A DNA stretch of 64,000 nucleotides. Source: an uncultured Flavobacteriaceae bacterium (GTDB taxonomy: Bacteria; Bacteroidota; Bacteroidia; Flavobacteriales; Flavobacteriaceae). Shown piece by piece: positions 17,867 through 25,873 of the stretch (position 1 is the stretch's first letter; each line of letters begins with the position of its first letter). The stretch lies in contig CALTCK010000009.1 in assembly GCA_943842625.1 (NCBI GenBank), positions 1 through 64,000 on the forward strand, written 5' to 3'. Both the position numbers and the translations under genes were made by a program. The notes beneath the pieces were generated by a model that did not search any database, had not been told where the DNA came from, and saw only the letters and a program-made list of their open reading frames with translations.

Positions 17867-18670
17867 CTAATATTCCCAATTCCTATTTTTGTTGAACTCC
17901 TCTTCTTTAACGAATTCACTCTCAGGGATTACATTGAGTAAGGAAGGGTGTTGTTCGATAGCAAACTGAAGTTTTTCGACGATGGTATCTACCGAATCGT
18001 TTTCATAGTCAATATCCATTGGGGGCTTAATAATAAAAGATTGTAAGACTCCTCTTTTTTTAATTCGCAATCCTTTTTTATCAAAAGATCTTCTGAAACC
18101 ATCGATTACAATTGGTACAACAACTGGTTTATTTTTTTTTATAATGTGTGCAGTACCTCTTCGGATCGGACGCCAAGGCTTAGTTGTTCCTTGAGGGAAT
18201 GTAATTAGCCAACCATCGTCCAGCGCTTTTGATATACTACTTACGTCACTCATTTTAACTTGTCGATTTACTTCTTTCCCCTCAGATCTCCAAGTTCTTT
18301 CTATACTTACGGATCCTGCATAAGCCATTATTTTTGGTAATAACCCTGACTTCATAGTTTCTTTAGCTGCAACAAAATATATATTTAATTTGGGTTTCCA
18401 TAAATAACCAACATTTTTAATATTGTCTGTCCTTCCACTTAAACTAGCATTGAAAACATGAAACATCGCCACTACATCTGCAAAGTAGGTTTGATGATTG
18501 GACACAAAAAGGACATTGGTTTCTGGTAATTCTTTTATAACCTCGCTACCTTCAATTTTCAATTCATTAAAACCATTGAAGCGTCCGTGAGACATAGCCC
18601 CTAAAACTCTAATTATCCAGAGTTTTATAAATAAAATATGACCAAAAGGATTTTTTTTAAAAATTCTCAT
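17867..18670 (-). CDS. 1-acyl-glycerol-3-phosphate acyltransferase-like (PlsC family) protein
   Basis: 267 residues with a PlsC-type acyltransferase domain. The catalytic block reads NHQTYFAD (His59, Asp65), giving HX5D instead of the usual HX4D. The substrate-binding block is FPQGTTKPW near residue 160. A hydrophobic N-terminal stretch (about 8-25) suggests peripheral or single-pass membrane association. It should transfer acyl chains in phospholipid or aminolipid synthesis; the exact acceptor is uncertain. It converges on the sigma/membrane-protein operon with only 1 bp between stop codons. Confidence 0.85.
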   Translation of the reverse strand: MRIFKKNPFGHILFIKLWIIRVLGAMSHGRFNGFNELKIEGSEVIKELPETNVLFVSNHQTYFADVVAMFHVFNASLSGRTDNIKNVGYLWKPKLNIYFVAAKETMKSGLLPKIMAYAGSVSIERTWRSEGKEVNRQVKMSDVSSISKALDDGWLITFPQGTTKPWRPIRRGTAHIIKKNKPVVVPIVIDGFRRSFDKKGLRIKKRGVLQSFIIKPPMDIDYENDSVDTIVEKLQFAIEQHPSLLNVIPESEFVKEEEFNKNRNWEY

Positions 18671-18755
18671 ATCAGAGGATAAATTCTTTAATAATCTATT
18701 AATTTTAATAAATTCACAAAAAATACTAGTTTACGAAGATACAAAAATACAACTC

Positions 18756-19397
18756 TTACAGAAGCTGTTTGAGCATTTCTCTTACCTCACTCAGCATCAT
18801 AGCTGTGGCTCCCCAAACTCGGTGATTATTCAAGTTAAAAACAGGAACTTCTATGTTTTTAGCATACGATGTAGATAAGTTTTGAAATGATTTAATAGAA
18901 TCATCCATAAAATATTTTAGTGGCACTTCTATCAAATCTTCTACTTCATCTTCTTGTAAAATAAAGTTAGGTGTCTTATTGGTGTAACCCAAAAAAGGTT
19001 GCACAAAAAAATTACTTGGTGGAATGTATACTTCGGTAAGTTTTTTTAAAACTATTACCTTGTTTTGATTAACTCCAATTTCTTCTTCTGTTTCCCTAAG
19101 AGCAGTAACTCTCAATGAACTATCCATAGCTTCAAATTTACCTCCAGGAAAACCAATTTGAGCAGAATGAACTCCCTTATATGTTTTTCTTAATATTAAA
19201 GCCAACATAGTTTGCTTTGATACTGAAGGATAAAACAAAGCTAATACCCCCGCTTTTTTTGCACTTTTTTTAACATCAGCTATTTTTTTTAATTCATTAA
19301 TACGTTCCTTTGGTGCCATTTTAAATTGAGCACTCTCCCCCGGAAGTTTCATTTTTTTTATTTTTACAATCTTATGTTTAAATTCTTCAAATTCCAT
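18756..19397 (-). CDS. NUDIX hydrolase, CoA pyrophosphatase-like
   Basis: 213 residues. The Nudix box (GX5EX7REUXEEXGU) is visible as GGKFEAMDSSLRVTALRETEEEIGV near residues 99-123, preceded by QIGFPGG, a signature of CoA-diphosphatase (YeaB/NUDT7-like) enzymes. It probably hydrolyses CoA or CoA esters to 4-phosphopantetheine derivatives plus 3',5'-ADP. The start fits the usual flavobacterial N-terminus (MEFEEFKHKI). Its ATG lies only 2 bp from the ATG of the divergent cyclophilin gene, so its promoter must lie inside that gene. Confidence 0.9.
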   Translation of the reverse strand: MEFEEFKHKIVKIKKMKLPGESAQFKMAPKERINELKKIADVKKSAKKAGVLALFYPSVSKQTMLALILRKTYKGVHSAQIGFPGGKFEAMDSSLRVTALRETEEEIGVNQNKVIVLKKLTEVYIPPSNFFVQPFLGYTNKTPNFILQEDEVEDLIEVPLKYFMDDSIKSFQNLSTSYAKNIEVPVFNLNNHRVWGATAMMLSEVREMLKQLL

Positions 19398-19399
19398 TT

Positions 19400-20106
19400 A
19401 TGAAAAATATATTGATTATTGTAGCCATACTTTCGCTATTTGTTGGATGTGAAGATAGTAAAAAGAGAACTACAGAAATTAAAGAAACTATTTTAAAAAA
19501 GAGTTAATTCCCAATTCTAACACTAAAAAAAAGGAACTTAAACCAAAAATTAAACTTACAAATGAAAATGCGGTTTCGTTTTTAACTGAATTTGGGAGAA
19601 AAAATCTAGAAAATAACATTCGAGTTATAACACCATATGGTAATATAGATATAGAACTTTTTAAAGATACGCCTATTCATAGAGCTAATATCATTTATTT
19701 AGTTAAACAAAAATATTTTAATAATACCTTTTTACATAGAGTGGTTCCTAACTTTATTATTCAAGCTGGAAGTAGTGATTTAAAATCTACATTTAAAAAA
19801 AGAGCACGTATAGGAAACCATTACCGATTACCTTATGAAAAAGGAAACAGTAGAATTCACACTTATGGCTCAATTTCTGGTGCAAAAGAATATCGAAAAA
19901 ATCCAGATAAGATGACCTCCCCTTTTGAATTTTTTATTTATTTAGGTTCAAATACAAGCAATAAACATTTAAATGGAAATTATACTGTTTTTGGCAAGGT
20001 AACAAAAGGTATGGATATTGTTGAGATACTCTCTGAGTTGCCAGCTGACGAGCAAGACTGGCCATTAAATAATATTTATATTTCTGTAGAAATATTAGAT
20101 CAATAG
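19400..20106 (+). pseudogene. Cyclophilin-type peptidyl-prolyl isomerase lipoprotein, frameshifted
   Basis: The ATG at 19400 begins a lipoprotein signal (lipobox Cys17, FVGC) but stops at 19505-19507 after 35 codons. The +1 shifted frame continues from 19501 (ELIPNSNTKKK) through to 20106 with the cyclophilin domain: TPYGNIDIELFKDTPIHRAN, then FLHRVVPNFIIQAG, and YTVFGKVTKGMDIVE. One missing A in the A run at 19495-19500 accounts for the break, and the corrected protein is about 235 residues. Some catalytic cyclophilin positions are altered (QAGSSD in place of QGGD). The gene would assist folding of envelope proteins. Sequencing error is more likely than true decay. Confidence 0.8.
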
Positions 20107-20154
20107 TTTTTTTTAATAATCACAAACAACTATAAGAAATACTGATATATTTTT

Positions 20155-20162
20155 TATATTTG
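20155..20162 (+). promoter_or_regulatory. -7 promoter box for oxyR
   Basis: TATATTTG is a perfect TAnnTTTG match ending 16 bp before the oxyR ATG at 20179. No clear -33 TTG is seen. Confidence 0.4.
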
Positions 20163-20178
20163 ATATAAAATATTGATT

Positions 20179-21121
20179 ATGACTATTACACAACTAAAAT
20201 ATGTTTTAGCAGTTTCTGAACACAAAAATTTTACAAGAGCAGCAGAGCACGTATTTGTTACACAACCAACACTTAGTATGCAAATTCAAAAGCTAGAAGA
20301 GGAACTAAATATTTTAATCTTTGATAGAAGTAAAAAACCCATAGAACTTACCAACGTAGGAAAAAAAATCGTAAATCAAGCAAGAAGTATTGTTAACGAA
20401 GCAGAAAGGATGCAGGATGTGGTTGATCAAGAAAAAGGCTTTATTGGCGGAGAATTTAAACTAGGAATAATTCCGACAATCATGCCCACCCTATTACCAA
20501 TGTTCTTAAAGAATTTCACAAGTAAATACCCGAAAGTTAATTTAAAAATTGAAGAACTTACGACTGTTGAAATAATTTCAAAATTAAAAGATAATCATTT
20601 GGATGCTGCTATAGCAGCAACTCCACTTTTACAGGAGAAAATTAAGGAACGTGTTTTATATTTTGAACCTTTTGTTGGTTATGTCCCCAAAAGTCACCGA
20701 TTAAATTCAAAAAACAAATTAGATAGAACCGATTTAGATATTAACGATATTTTATTATTAGAAGATGGTCATTGTTTTAGAGACAATGTAGTTAACATCT
20801 GTAAAAACTTAAAAAATAGTCAATGCTAAAGATTCATTTCAATTAGAGAGCGGAAGTTTTGAAACTCTCATTAAATTATCGAATGAGGGGTTTGGCATGA
20901 CTCTATTACCCTATTTAAATACGTTAGATTTTTCTGAAAAAGAACAAAAAGAATATTTGAGATATTTTAATGAGCCTTCACCAGCAAGAGAAGTTAGTTT
21001 ACTCTATAAAAAGAGTGAGCTTAAAATGCAAATTATAAATGCTTTATATGACAGTATATCTGGAGTAATTAGGGGTGCTATTGCATTTCATAATATCAAA
21101 GTGGTTAGTCCTCTGAAATAA
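20179..21121 (+). pseudogene. oxyR: OxyR, hydrogen-peroxide-sensing LysR regulator, frameshifted
   Basis: N-terminal LysR helix-turn-helix (TITQLKYVLAVSEHKNFTRAAE) and substrate-binding domain. GHCFRDNVVNIC places the cysteines at residues 199 and 208, the same numbers as the redox pair of E. coli OxyR. After NICKNLKNS the frame breaks at about 20818-20824. One surplus base puts the rest (NAKDSFQLESGSFETLIKL, then GFGMTLLPYLN) in the next frame, ending at 21121. The corrected protein is about 314 residues. ATG 20179 is preferred over the TTG at 20173. It should activate peroxide-defence genes on disulfide formation. The lesion is probably a sequencing error. Confidence 0.85.
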
Positions 21122-21132
21122 AATTTTATAAT

Positions 21133-21160
21133 AAAAAATCCCTCTTTCGAAGGATTTTTA
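21133..21160. terminator. Bidirectional terminator after oxyR
   Basis: AAAAAATCC (21133-21141) pairs with GGATTTTTA (21152-21160) around a 10-base loop, with A and T runs on both sides. It serves oxyR and the convergent small gene that begins at 21161. Confidence 0.6.
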
Positions 21161-21358
21161 TTATGACTTTAAATAAATTAAACATTGATTCAATTGTGGT
21201 TTCTTTTCTATTAGAACATTTAACCATATTTTTAACTCAACGATTTCGTGAGGAAGTAAACGTGTTAAAGCTTTTTTTAATTCGATACAGAAAAGATTTA
21301 CATCAAAACTTACTTTGTTTAGTACAGACTTGGTGTAATCATACATCGCTCTTGCCAT
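21161..21358 (-). CDS. Small conserved flavobacterial protein, function unknown
   Basis: 65 residues: an N-terminal MARAMYDYTKSVLNKVSFD, then FCIELKKALTRLLPHEI-ELKIWL and a QCLIYLK ending. The amphipathic helical pattern and the start and end motifs recall a short protein found widely in Flavobacteriia, which I know only as hypothetical. It is soluble with no signal. A terminator directly after its stop codon supports a real transcript. The opposite-strand frame over the same DNA has no protein-like features. Confidence 0.65.
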   Translation of the reverse strand: MARAMYDYTKSVLNKVSFDVNLFCIELKKALTRLLPHEIVELKIWLNVLIEKKPQLNQCLIYLKS

Positions 21359-21480
21359 TTTTAGAATATTAAATTAAGTATTTTTCTGCTATAGGCTTAA
21401 ATTTTAAATTCATTTAAAGATAGCAAAAAAAATGATATTTATAGTATAATTCACTGATTAAAAAGAGTAATATTATTGAG

Positions 21481-21945
21481 TTAAGATGAAGGAGGTTTCA
21501 CTTTTAGTGTCCATTCAAATTCAAAAACAGAAACCAAAATACCATCTTCATTAAAACCCTCCGACTTCATCCAGCATGTTTTCCCTTCTCCGCTTAAAAG
21601 AGCATCTTTGATTGTTTGCTCGATCAATTTTCCATCATTACAGGTAAAGGTAATTTTTCCAGTAGCTTTTTTGTAAAAAGTAGCTTTATTATTAGCTACC
21701 AGCATCGATACATTTTTTTTTGATGCTCGAATACAACTCATCACCATCGCTCCTGTACTTAATTCGGCAGCCATACCTTGTACAGCCCAAAATAATGATT
21801 TGAACGGATTTTGAGTAATCCAACGGTGTCTAACAGCTACAGAACAGCTTTGATGATCTATGGATTTTACCCGAATACCTAACCAAAACACAGAAGGCAG
21901 TTTTAAAAATGTAAAAAAAGTAATCTTTCTTATACTTAAAGACAT
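21481..21945 (-). CDS. DUF4442 domain-containing (hotdog thioesterase-like) protein
   Basis: 154 residues. It fits DUF4442 throughout: TFLKLPSVFWLGIRVKSID near the N-terminus, RWITQNPFKSLFWAVQGMAAELSTGA near residues 42-67, then alternating beta strands (VSMLVANNKATFYKKATGKITFTC). The family has a hotdog fold related to acyl-CoA thioesterases; substrate and activity are unproven. It stands alone, in opposite orientation to the downstream PadR operon. Confidence 0.88.
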   Translation of the reverse strand: MSLSIRKITFFTFLKLPSVFWLGIRVKSIDHQSCSVAVRHRWITQNPFKSLFWAVQGMAAELSTGAMVMSCIRASKKNVSMLVANNKATFYKKATGKITFTCNDGKLIEQTIKDALLSGEGKTCWMKSEGFNEDGILVSVFEFEWTLKVKPPSS

Positions 21946-22075
21946 ATTATAATTTTAACAAATATATTTAAAAATAAAATCCTAGTAATAATTTAAATTA
22001 AGATTTATTAATATAGTACACGTACCTGTTTTTCAATGATTTAAAAAAAATAAATGTTAAAATATTGTTAATAAC

Positions 22076-22098
22076 AGTACTATGCGTAACAAAGTACC
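22076..22098. promoter_or_regulatory. Candidate PadR operator (AGTACTATG-N5-CAAAGTACC)
   Basis: An imperfect palindrome with 9-base arms matching at 7 positions and a 5-base centre. A second pair of GTAC half-sites lies at 22015-22026 (AGTACACGTACC). The palindrome covers the place where a -33 element would be, just upstream of the -7 box at 22111, so bound PadR would block transcription of its own operon. Operator identity is inference. Confidence 0.4.
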
Positions 22099-22110
22099 TT
22101 TTTTTAGACA

Positions 22111-22118
22111 TATATTTG
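22111..22118 (+). promoter_or_regulatory. -7 promoter box for the PadR operon
   Basis: TATATTTG, a perfect TAnnTTTG match, 13 bp after the candidate operator. The first possible gene starts at 22199 and padR at 22410. Confidence 0.35.
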
Positions 22119-22198
22119 TATAGGAATTTAATAAAATTTGATTTTAAATAATTCTTATTTATCACATTACGTAAAAAAATTTTAAAATTAACCAAAAA

Positions 22199-22399
22199 AT
22201 GATTGCCTTATTTTATCTAGTTTTATCGATCGTATTTAATTTTCTAATCAGTGGAATAAATGATAATACCCCCTCAAAAATTTCATTTAATCATTCTCTA
22301 AAAAAATGTAAAAATAAAAATTATAGCGTCAAAGAACTAAAATCTCATTATATGATTACTGAAGAAGAGTTGTCAAAACACTTAAAAGGAATCTACTAA
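22199..22399 (+). CDS. Possible small membrane protein upstream of padR
   Basis: 66 codons from an ATG at 22199. The first 17 residues are hydrophobic (MIALFYLVLSIVFNFLI); the rest is charged and ends HLKGIY. The stop is 10 bp before the PadR start, in the same direction, and the promoter box at 22111 lies upstream of both. I do not recognise the family, and it could be part of an untranslated leader. The position and the hydrophobic N-terminus are the only support. Confidence 0.4.
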   Translation: MIALFYLVLSIVFNFLISGINDNTPSKISFNHSLKKCKNKNYSVKELKSHYMITEEELSKHLKGIY

Positions 22400-22409
22400 A
22401 AATAATCAA

Positions 22410-22748
22410 ATGAAAATTGAAAATACAAAAGCACAAATGCGAAAGGGTGTTTTGGAATATTGTATCTTATCGATATTAAAAGATGGAGAAGCCTATACCT
22501 CAGATATTCTTGAAACATTGAAAAATGCAAAAATGCTTGTAGTGGAGGGCACTGTCTATCCATTATTAACACGTTTAAAAAATACTGGCCTCCTAGCATA
22601 CCGTTGGGAAGAATCCACTAGTGGCCCCCCTCGAAAATATTATTCGCTTACAGAAACAGGAAAACTATTTTTAAATGAATTAAATACTACCTGGAGTGAT
22701 TTACAAACGGCAGTAAAAAAGGTAACAAGAGAAAAAACAAAGAAATGA
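22410..22748 (+). CDS. PadR family transcriptional regulator
   Basis: 112 residues forming the winged-helix PadR domain: RKGVLEYCILSIL near residue 11, VVEGTVYPLLTRLKNTGLL near 44-62, then SGPPRKYYSLTETGKLFL in the wing. Members of this subgroup typically repress their own operon. It overlaps the start of the PspC gene by 4 bp and leads a padR-pspC-GIN unit that is common in Bacteroidota and associated with envelope stress. A candidate operator lies at 22076-22098. Confidence 0.93.
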   Translation: MKIENTKAQMRKGVLEYCILSILKDGEAYTSDILETLKNAKMLVVEGTVYPLLTRLKNTGLLAYRWEESTSGPPRKYYSLTETGKLFLNELNTTWSDLQTAVKKVTREKTKK

Positions 22749-24499
22749 ACAAAACAGTAAACATAAATTTAGCAGGTATATTTTTTCATATTGATGAAGA
22801 TGCATATGCAAAACTTACAAACTATCTTAATGCAATAAGAAATTCTTTTTCAGATCCAGATGGACAGGATGAGATAATAAAAGATATTGAAGTACGGATT
22901 TCTGAACTTTTCTCTGAAAAAACACATCATACTTCCCAAGTAATTACTATTAAAGAATTGGATGAAGTAATTTTAATAATGGGGCAACCTGAGGATTATA
23001 AAGTAGATGAAGAAATATTTAACGATTCTGCGCCCAACGAAAAACAACAAACCAGGACATCTTCACATAAACAATTGTTTAGGGATATCGACGACAAATT
23101 TATAGCTGGTGTTTCCTCTGGTTTAGGACATTATTTTGGAGTTGATGCTATATGGATTCGTCTAGTTTGGGTAGCACTAGTATTTTTGGGTGTTGGAGCA
23201 CCAATATTAATATATATTCTCCTTATGATTTTAGTTCCTGAAGCCACTACGACTTCCGAAAAATTAAAAATGAAAAGAGAACCTGTAAATATTTCTAACA
23301 TCGAAAAAAAAATTAAAGAAGAGCTCAAAAATGCAGGTGAGAAAATAAGCTGGGATGAAAACCAATGGAAAAATAACGCAAAAGAAGGCGTCTCTGGGTT
23401 CTTTAATACCGTAAAAAAAATTATAGAACTGAAAATATTTTTGTTAAAAAAAATAGCAAGAGGGCTTTTTAAAATATTTGGTAAATTGTTTGGAATATCA
23501 TTAATAATCCTGTCTTTTTCAACTATTATATCACTAATAATTGGTTTATTTACGACAGGGATAACCTTTGGATTTTTGTGGGATGGTAATGAGATATTTG
23601 ATTACTCGTCAATCGTTTTAGTTGATTTCTTTCCTTTTTGGCTTATAGTACTATTGGTTTTTTTAATTATTGGAATTCCAGCTTTTGCATTCTTTATATT
23701 AGGTTTAAAATTAATCATAACTAATTTGAAGTCGATAGGTATGACAGCAAAAATTGTTTTAATAGTTTTTTGGATATTTTCAATTGTTGGCTTGAGTATT
23801 TTAGGGATAAAACAAGCAACTGAACAAGCTTACGATGGTGAATTTATATCTGAAAAAATGATTCCGATTAGTAAAAATGACACCTTAAAATTGAAGATGG
23901 TTAGTAATAATCGTTATGAATACAATGAATCTAGAAGTGGTAACTTTCATTTAAAATCTGATGAAGATGGAAATAAAATCATTTATTCAAGTAATATTAG
24001 ACTAATCGTTAGATCTACTAATGATGTTACTGCAAAAATATTCATAAACCGTAAAGCTGATGGTAACTCCTTTGATAATGCAAAAGAAAGAGCAAAAGCA
24101 ATCGATTATCATTACACTTTCAATAACAATAAATTAACTTTAAATAGTTATTTCACCACAAATATTAGTAATAAGTATAGAGATCAACTAGTGGAAGTAA
24201 TTGTATATTTACCAATTGGATCTATTTTATATGCAGATAAAAACACTTTTTCGTATCATAGAAATAATTCAAATTATAAAGATATTTTAAAGAATGGAGA
24301 TGAAGAAAAATATTTATTAATCAATAGTTTAAAAACTGATTGTTTGGATTGTGAAGACACGTCCATAAATGCAAAATCATTGATTCCAGTTACTCCTAAC
24401 ACTCCAAAAATCAATTTACAAAAGAAAAGTAACGATTCAAACCAATGGGTAGAAGAGGTAAACGATCAATTTAAAAATTTAAATACCACAAATAATTAA
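22745..24499 (+). CDS. PspC domain-containing membrane protein
   Basis: 584 residues. An N-terminal region (about 1-95) with NINLAGIFFHIDEDAY resembles the adhesin-like domain preceding PspC in Bacteroidota. PspC follows (about 108-165): DKFIAGVSSGLGHYFGVDAIWIRLVW, then a membrane helix. Further membrane segments occur around 240-275, 295-325 and 335-355. The remaining extracytoplasmic region (about 370-584) includes a Cys pair, DCLDCEDTS, near 537. PspC proteins sense or respond to membrane stress. The 4-bp overlap with padR and 12-bp spacing to the GIN-domain gene indicate one operon. Confidence 0.9.
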   Translation: MNKTVNINLAGIFFHIDEDAYAKLTNYLNAIRNSFSDPDGQDEIIKDIEVRISELFSEKTHHTSQVITIKELDEVILIMGQPEDYKVDEEIFNDSAPNEKQQTRTSSHKQLFRDIDDKFIAGVSSGLGHYFGVDAIWIRLVWVALVFLGVGAPILIYILLMILVPEATTTSEKLKMKREPVNISNIEKKIKEELKNAGEKISWDENQWKNNAKEGVSGFFNTVKKIIELKIFLLKKIARGLFKIFGKLFGISLIILSFSTIISLIIGLFTTGITFGFLWDGNEIFDYSSIVLVDFFPFWLIVLLVFLIIGIPAFAFFILGLKLIITNLKSIGMTAKIVLIVFWIFSIVGLSILGIKQATEQAYDGEFISEKMIPISKNDTLKLKMVSNNRYEYNESRSGNFHLKSDEDGNKIIYSSNIRLIVRSTNDVTAKIFINRKADGNSFDNAKERAKAIDYHYTFNNNKLTLNSYFTTNISNKYRDQLVEVIVYLPIGSILYADKNTFSYHRNNSNYKDILKNGDEEKYLLINSLKTDCLDCEDTSINAKSLIPVTPNTPKINLQKKSNDSNQWVEEVNDQFKNLNTTNN

Positions 24500-24511
24500 T
24501 ATACTTTTATA

Positions 24512-25234
24512 ATGAAATTAATTAAAATTCTACTATTTCTCCTATTCGGAGTCTCCTTAAACTCCTGTTTTTTCGCTGTTAATTACGGAGATGAAGATGG
24601 AAATGGAAATCTTAAGACTGAGGAAAGATATGTAAATCAAAACTTCAATGAAATTATCGGTTCGGGAGGGCTAGAAATTTATCTAACTGAAGGTTCTGAA
24701 AATAAATTAATTATTGAAGCTGACGAGAATCTATTAGAAATCATTGAAACTACAATTTCTGACGGTATATTAACAGTCCAAACAAAGAAAAACATAATTA
24801 GCTCAGAAGCTAAGAGAGTGCTAATTACATTTAAAAATTTATCTGTCGTTAAAGCAAATAGTGGGGCAACTATCATAGGAAAATCAATTATTAGAAATAA
24901 AATACTAACTCTTGAAAGTAGTAGTGGAGCAAATATAGATATGGAAGTTTTTGCAAAAGAATTATTTACTGAAACTAGTAGTGGTGCAAACATCAATATT
25001 AATGGAAAAGCTACAATGCTATATGCAAAAACATCAAGTGGCAGCGAATTAAACGCAAAGGATTTAAACACTATAAACAGTAATATAAAGGCTCACAGTG
25101 GATCAAAAATTATGATAACTACTCAAAACAAACTTGAAGCCACTGCGTCAAGTGGAGGAAATATTCAATATTACGGAAACCCAAATTCTATTATAAAGGA
25201 TGCTGGTTCCTCTGGAAGTATAAAAAAAATGTAA
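24512..25234 (+). CDS. Head GIN domain (DUF2807) lipoprotein
   Basis: 240 residues with a lipoprotein signal (lipobox Cys near 19, LNSC). The DUF2807 head GIN domain forms a repetitive beta-helix-like fold with recurring SSG-A and SGS motifs (NSGATIIG, SSSGANID, TSSGANIN, TSSGSELN, HSGSKIM, SSGGNIQ) over about residues 110-235. The family is thought to be cell-surface or periplasmic, of unknown function. It is the last gene of the PadR-PspC operon and is a usual partner of PspC proteins in this phylum. Confidence 0.9.
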   Translation: MKLIKILLFLLFGVSLNSCFFAVNYGDEDGNGNLKTEERYVNQNFNEIIGSGGLEIYLTEGSENKLIIEADENLLEIIETTISDGILTVQTKKNIISSEAKRVLITFKNLSVVKANSGATIIGKSIIRNKILTLESSSGANIDMEVFAKELFTETSSGANININGKATMLYAKTSSGSELNAKDLNTINSNIKAHSGSKIMITTQNKLEATASSGGNIQYYGNPNSIIKDAGSSGSIKKM

Positions 25235-25249
25235 CTCTTTTTCGTCTAA

Positions 25250-25816
25250 ATGGAAAAAATAAAAATAGTTATTATAGACAATTACGATTCGTTTACCTTC
25301 AATTTAGTTCATATCCTAGAGGCCTTAGATGTAACTGTTACAGTTATAAGAAATGATCAATTTCAAATATTAGATCTTGAAGTGTATGACAAAATAATGA
25401 TTTCACCGGGTCCAGGAATACCATCTGAAGCAGGGCTTACAAAAAAGGTAATTCAAGCTTATTGTAAAAAAAAACCTATTCTAGGGATTTGTTTGGGGCA
25501 CCAAGCAATTGCTGAGTGTTTTGGAGGTGAATTAAACAATTTGAGCGAAGTTTTTCATGGCGTTGAAACAACTATTTTTACTCAAAAAGATTATTTATTT
25601 AAAGATTGCCCTAAGGTATTAAAAGTCGGTAGATATCACAGTTGGGCAGTATCAAAAACATTGCCTGAAAGCCTGGAATCTATAGCTGAAGATAAAAATA
25701 AAATTAATATGGCATTACGACATAAAAACTATGACGTTAGGGGATTGCAATTTCACCCGGAAAGTATTTTAACTCCACTAGGGTTTCAGATTATCAAAAA
25801 TTGGGTAGATCATTAG
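25250..25816 (+). CDS. Anthranilate/aminodeoxychorismate synthase glutamine amidotransferase component
   Basis: 188 residues of class I glutamine amidotransferase. The nucleophile Cys80 lies in LGICLGHQAIAE, and the catalytic His/Glu in FHPESIL near 168-172. IIDNYDSFTFNLVH at residue 8 is the classic TrpG/PabA start. It supplies ammonia for anthranilate or 4-amino-4-deoxychorismate synthesis. With no trp genes nearby and a solitary position, the folate (PabA) role is as likely as the tryptophan role, so I give no symbol. It lies 15 bp after the GIN gene and may be read from that operon. Confidence 0.92.
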   Translation: MEKIKIVIIDNYDSFTFNLVHILEALDVTVTVIRNDQFQILDLEVYDKIMISPGPGIPSEAGLTKKVIQAYCKKKPILGICLGHQAIAECFGGELNNLSEVFHGVETTIFTQKDYLFKDCPKVLKVGRYHSWAVSKTLPESLESIAEDKNKINMALRHKNYDVRGLQFHPESILTPLGFQIIKNWVDH

Positions 25817-25834
25817 CTTGAAATTAAGCTAATG
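25811..25834. terminator. Hairpin terminator between the amidotransferase gene and trxB
   Basis: CATTAGCTT (25811-25819) and AAGCTAATG (25826-25834) form a perfect 9-bp stem with a 6-base loop, overlapping the amidotransferase stop codon. The T tract behind it is weak. Confidence 0.45.
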
Positions 25835-25873
25835 TTTAATCCTCTTTAAATCTTCATTTTTGAATTATCATTT

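Noticed and set aside
23131-23328. Minus-strand open frame inside the PspC gene
   Set aside because: It is a shadow of the PspC coding sequence with low-complexity composition.
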